DNA of 64,000 bases. It comes from Staphylococcus saprophyticus subsp. saprophyticus ATCC 15305 = NCTC 7292. Lineage in GTDB: Bacteria > Bacillota > Bacilli > Staphylococcales > Staphylococcaceae. Below are positions 61,688 through 64,000 of this stretch, piece after piece; the stretch's first letter is position 1; every line of letters starts with the position of its first letter. The DNA lies in contig NC_007350.1 of NCBI RefSeq assembly GCF_000010125.1, forward strand, positions 1,612,001 through 1,676,000. Direction: 5' to 3'. The notes below the pieces were generated by a model, which worked only from the letters and a program-made list of their open reading frames with translations, was not told where the DNA came from and searched no databases. The position numbers were made by a program, and so were the translations under genes.

Positions 61688-64000
61688 TTATAATAAATTG
61701 TTTTTCTTAGTTCTTAATAAGCGCAATGAATTTAGTATAACTAATATCGCTGCGCCAGTGTCGCTGAATACGGCTAACCAAAGTGTTAGTAACCCAGGGA
61801 ATACTAAGATAAAAGCAATCATTTTAATAATAATAGAGAAATATATATTTTGTTTAATTATATTCTTAGCTTTGTTACTAATAGTGATAGTGTCTGTTAG
61901 TTGATGTACATTATCTGACATTAATACAACATCTGCTGTTTCCATTGCAGTATCTGAACCAATACCGCCCATTGCAATACCAACTTCGCTTTGTGCTAAA
62001 GCAGGGGCATCATTGATACCATCACCAATCATTCCTACACGATAGCCTTTGCTTTGTAAATCTTTGATAGCTGATAATTTATCTTCAGGCATTAACTCAG
62101 CATAAACCTCTTTGATACCTGAAAGTTGCGCTATTTTATGTGCAGTTCCTTTATTATCACCTGTAAGCATTATAGTATTTTTAATATTACTTCCATTTAA
62201 TTGTTGTAATGTTTGCTTAATATCCGACCTTAATGGGTCTTCAACAGTAATAAAACCATGGATTTTATCTGCTGTTGCAATAATAATAACTGTATATCCT
62301 TGTTGCTCATATGAATATATTTCTTCTTTATAATTTACAATATTTTCATTTATAGATTCGATTAACTTTATGTTTCCTGCATAAATATTATTATGGTCAA
62401 TTTTACCTTTAATACCTCGTCCAACAATATTTTCAAAATCAGTAACATCGTATGTTATAGATTTAAATTGTGAGACATAATCAACAATTGCATTGCTAAT
62501 TGGATGCGTTGAGTATGATTCTAAACTTAGCGCAATATTCAAAAACATTTCTTTGTCAGATTCGATTGTTTTAATTTCTGAAACTTTTGGGCGTCCTTCA
62601 GTCAGCGTTCCAGTTTTATCAAAAGCTAAAGCTGAAAGTGTACCTAAAGCTTCCAAATGGTTGCCACCTTTGATAAGTACACCTTTTTTTGCTGCGCTAC
62701 CAATCCCAGTGACAATAGCTACAGGAGTCGAAATAACTAGTGCACACGGACATGCTATGACAAGTAGTTCAAGTCCTTTATAAAACCATTCTCCCCATGT
62801 TCCTAAAGAAAAAATAGGAGGGATTACCATTACTAATAATGCTAATATGAATACAATGGGTGTATAAATTTCAGAAAACCGGTCGATAAAAGCTTGTGTA
62901 GGTGCTTTGTTTTCTTGTGCTTCTTCAACCATATGAATGATTTTAGACAGTGTGGTATCTTTAACTAATCTTGAAACACGTATTTTTAAAGTCCCGTTTT
63001 CATTAATAGAACCTGCATAAGCTTCTTCATTTATCGTTTTGTCTACAGGAATAGATTCACCAGTTATAGGTGCCTGATTTAAACTTGAATATCCTTCTAT
63101 AATCGTACCATCTAGTGGTACTCGATCGCCTGGTTTTACAAGTAAAATTTCTCCAATACTAATATCTTTTAAGTTTTTTGAAATTATCCCCGTCTCTGTT
63201 ACAACGTTTGCTTCTGCTGGTGTAATATCCATTAACGATTGAATAGAATTTCTTGTTTTATCTATAGAAATAGTTTGTAATAAAGTGCCAATAGTAAATA
63301 GTAAAACGACGATTGCGCCTTCAAAAAACTCACCAATTAATATGGCACCAATAACAGCTACAGACATTAAAACATTCATATCTAAACTCTTAGATTTAAT
63401 AGCATAATAGGCACTTTTTAAGGGTTTTATACCACTGACTACAATAGCTATGATATACATCAAATTAGTTATCCAAATGGGTAGTGATACCATAGATGAA
63501 ACAATACCAAGGATAAGAAATAGTGTTGATATAATAGGCTTACTAAACAAACGCCACTTTGTATTATTATTTTTATTACTGGATTGTAATGTAGCAGAAT
63601 AACCGATTTTAGAAACTTCTTTTTCAATATTTTTAGTTTGATTGCCTTCAAAATCAATCTGCATTTTTCCAGTTGAAAAACTAACTTGTGTGTCATTTAC
63701 ATAGGGTAAATTGTTCAAATGTTTTTCAATACTTTTAGCACAACTACCACAATCCATACCTTCTATTGAAAATATTGTATAGTTTTGATTGCTATCATTT
63801 TCTTCGATACCATAACCCAATTTTTTTAGTGTTTGAGTCACTTGATTAATACTACTTTGAGATTTTAGTCCAACGCTTAATTTACTTGTAGAAAAATTAA
63901 CTTTAGGATTAGTTACATCGTCTAAAGGTCTTAACGCTTTTTCAATGGTTATTGCACATGAACTACAATCCATACCTGTTACTTTAAAATTATAATTTGA
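61688..64000 (-). CDS. Cadmium/zinc-type P1B ATPase (CadA-like), 5' end outside window
   Basis: Heavy-metal efflux pump. The frame is open to the right edge, so only the last 770 codons are seen. Two heavy-metal-binding domains are visible (MDCSSCA at the cut N-terminus and MDCGSCA about 75 residues later). Membrane helices follow, with the CPC metal motif ACPCALVISTP, the phosphorylation site FDKTGTLTEGRP, the hinge GDGINDAPAL and a final helix with SDTGAAILVILNSLRLL. The Asp-x-Gly in that helix fits the Zn/Cd/Pb (P1B-2) class rather than copper. A cadC-like regulator would be expected upstream, beyond the window. It is probably accessory. Confidence 0.88.
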   Translation of the reverse strand, partial: SNYNFKVTGMDCSSCAITIEKALRPLDDVTNPKVNFSTSKLSVGLKSQSSINQVTQTLKKLGYGIEENDSNQNYTIFSIEGMDCGSCAKSIEKHLNNLPYVNDTQVSFSTGKMQIDFEGNQTKNIEKEVSKIGYSATLQSSNKNNNTKWRLFSKPIISTLFLILGIVSSMVSLPIWITNLMYIIAIVVSGIKPLKSAYYAIKSKSLDMNVLMSVAVIGAILIGEFFEGAIVVLLFTIGTLLQTISIDKTRNSIQSLMDITPAEANVVTETGIISKNLKDISIGEILLVKPGDRVPLDGTIIEGYSSLNQAPITGESIPVDKTINEEAYAGSINENGTLKIRVSRLVKDTTLSKIIHMVEEAQENKAPTQAFIDRFSEIYTPIVFILALLVMVIPPIFSLGTWGEWFYKGLELLVIACPCALVISTPVAIVTGIGSAAKKGVLIKGGNHLEALGTLSALAFDKTGTLTEGRPKVSEIKTIESDKEMFLNIALSLESYSTHPISNAIVDYVSQFKSITYDVTDFENIVGRGIKGKIDHNNIYAGNIKLIESINENIVNYKEEIYSYEQQGYTVIIIATADKIHGFITVEDPLRSDIKQTLQQLNGSNIKNTIMLTGDNKGTAHKIAQLSGIKEVYAELMPEDKLSAIKDLQSKGYRVGMIGDGINDAPALAQSEVGIAMGGIGSDTAMETADVVLMSDNVHQLTDTITISNKAKNIIKQNIYFSIIIKMIAFILVFPGLLTLWLAVFSDTGAAILVILNSLRLLRTKKNNLL

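Noticed and set aside
61688..64000. Copper ATPase (CopA) identity
   Set aside because: The last membrane helix has the Asp-x-Gly pattern of Zn/Cd/Pb pumps rather than the MxxSS pattern of copper pumps, although both share GMDCxxC domains and the CPC motif.

Overview
The window is chromosomal DNA of a Staphylococcus. The evidence is low G+C, gene order and protein sequence: a pknB/stp/priA block, the pyrimidine operon, ileS with a T-box, and the division and cell-wall (dcw) cluster, all close in sequence and order to what I remember of S. aureus. It is not a typical S. aureus: DivIB is only 295 residues, a regulator/acetyltransferase pair sits between priA and def, and the beta-type phenol-soluble modulins differ from the S. 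aureus ones. I would call it a coagulase-negative or other non-aureus species and cannot name it from sequence alone. Nearly all genes lie on the minus strand, so operons read from high to low coordinates.

Layout, low to high: 345-2389 fatty acid kinase FakA and a small Asp23/YloU protein, divergent from rpmB (2641-2829). 2928-11993 is one long minus-strand operon (def-like, fmt, rsmB, rlmN, stp, pknB, rsgA, rpe, thiN): initiator-tRNA formylation, rRNA modification, the PASTA kinase and its phosphatase, a ribosome-assembly GTPase, pentose-phosphate and thiamine enzymes. 12293-13227 is a small accessory pair (GNAT acetyltransferase and short XRE-like protein). 13627-18317 holds priA, coaBC, rpoZ and gmk; rqcH (18477-20174) is divergent. 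20277-22338 contains VOC and YitT-family genes, a 27-residue membrane peptide and a small hypothetical gene. 22361-32344 is the de novo UMP operon (pyrR-uraA-pyrB-pyrC-carA-carB-pyrF-pyrE) with a PyrR-type leader (canonical binding loop plus terminator) and a second attenuator before uraA. It has no dihydroorotate dehydrogenase gene.

32829-35224 has rluD, lspA and a VOC protein. 35476-54897 is the classic division region: ileS with a T-box leader, divIVA, ylmH, yggT, sepF, ylmE, pgeF, ftsZ, ftsA, divIB, murD, mraY, pbp1, ftsL, rsmH, mraZ, then bshC. Together these make lipid I, build and place the divisome, and synthesise septal peptidoglycan.

From 55160 rightward the content becomes more accessory: a GNAT protein, a HAD phosphatase, two tandem beta-class PSM genes behind a promoter with AgrA-like boxes, a two-domain glycosyltransferase with C-terminal repeats, a frameshifted P-loop kinase pseudogene, a LysE-type exporter, a hairpin-rich possible IS200/IS605 remnant, and a cadmium/zinc-type P-type ATPase cut by the right edge. 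I found no rRNA, tRNA, CRISPR array, intact insertion sequence or prophage, and no clear undescribed multi-gene system. The best leads are the XRE/GNAT pair, the degenerate deformylase, the repeats after ftsZ, the 27-residue peptide, the glycosyltransferase and the hairpin cluster near 61.4 kb.
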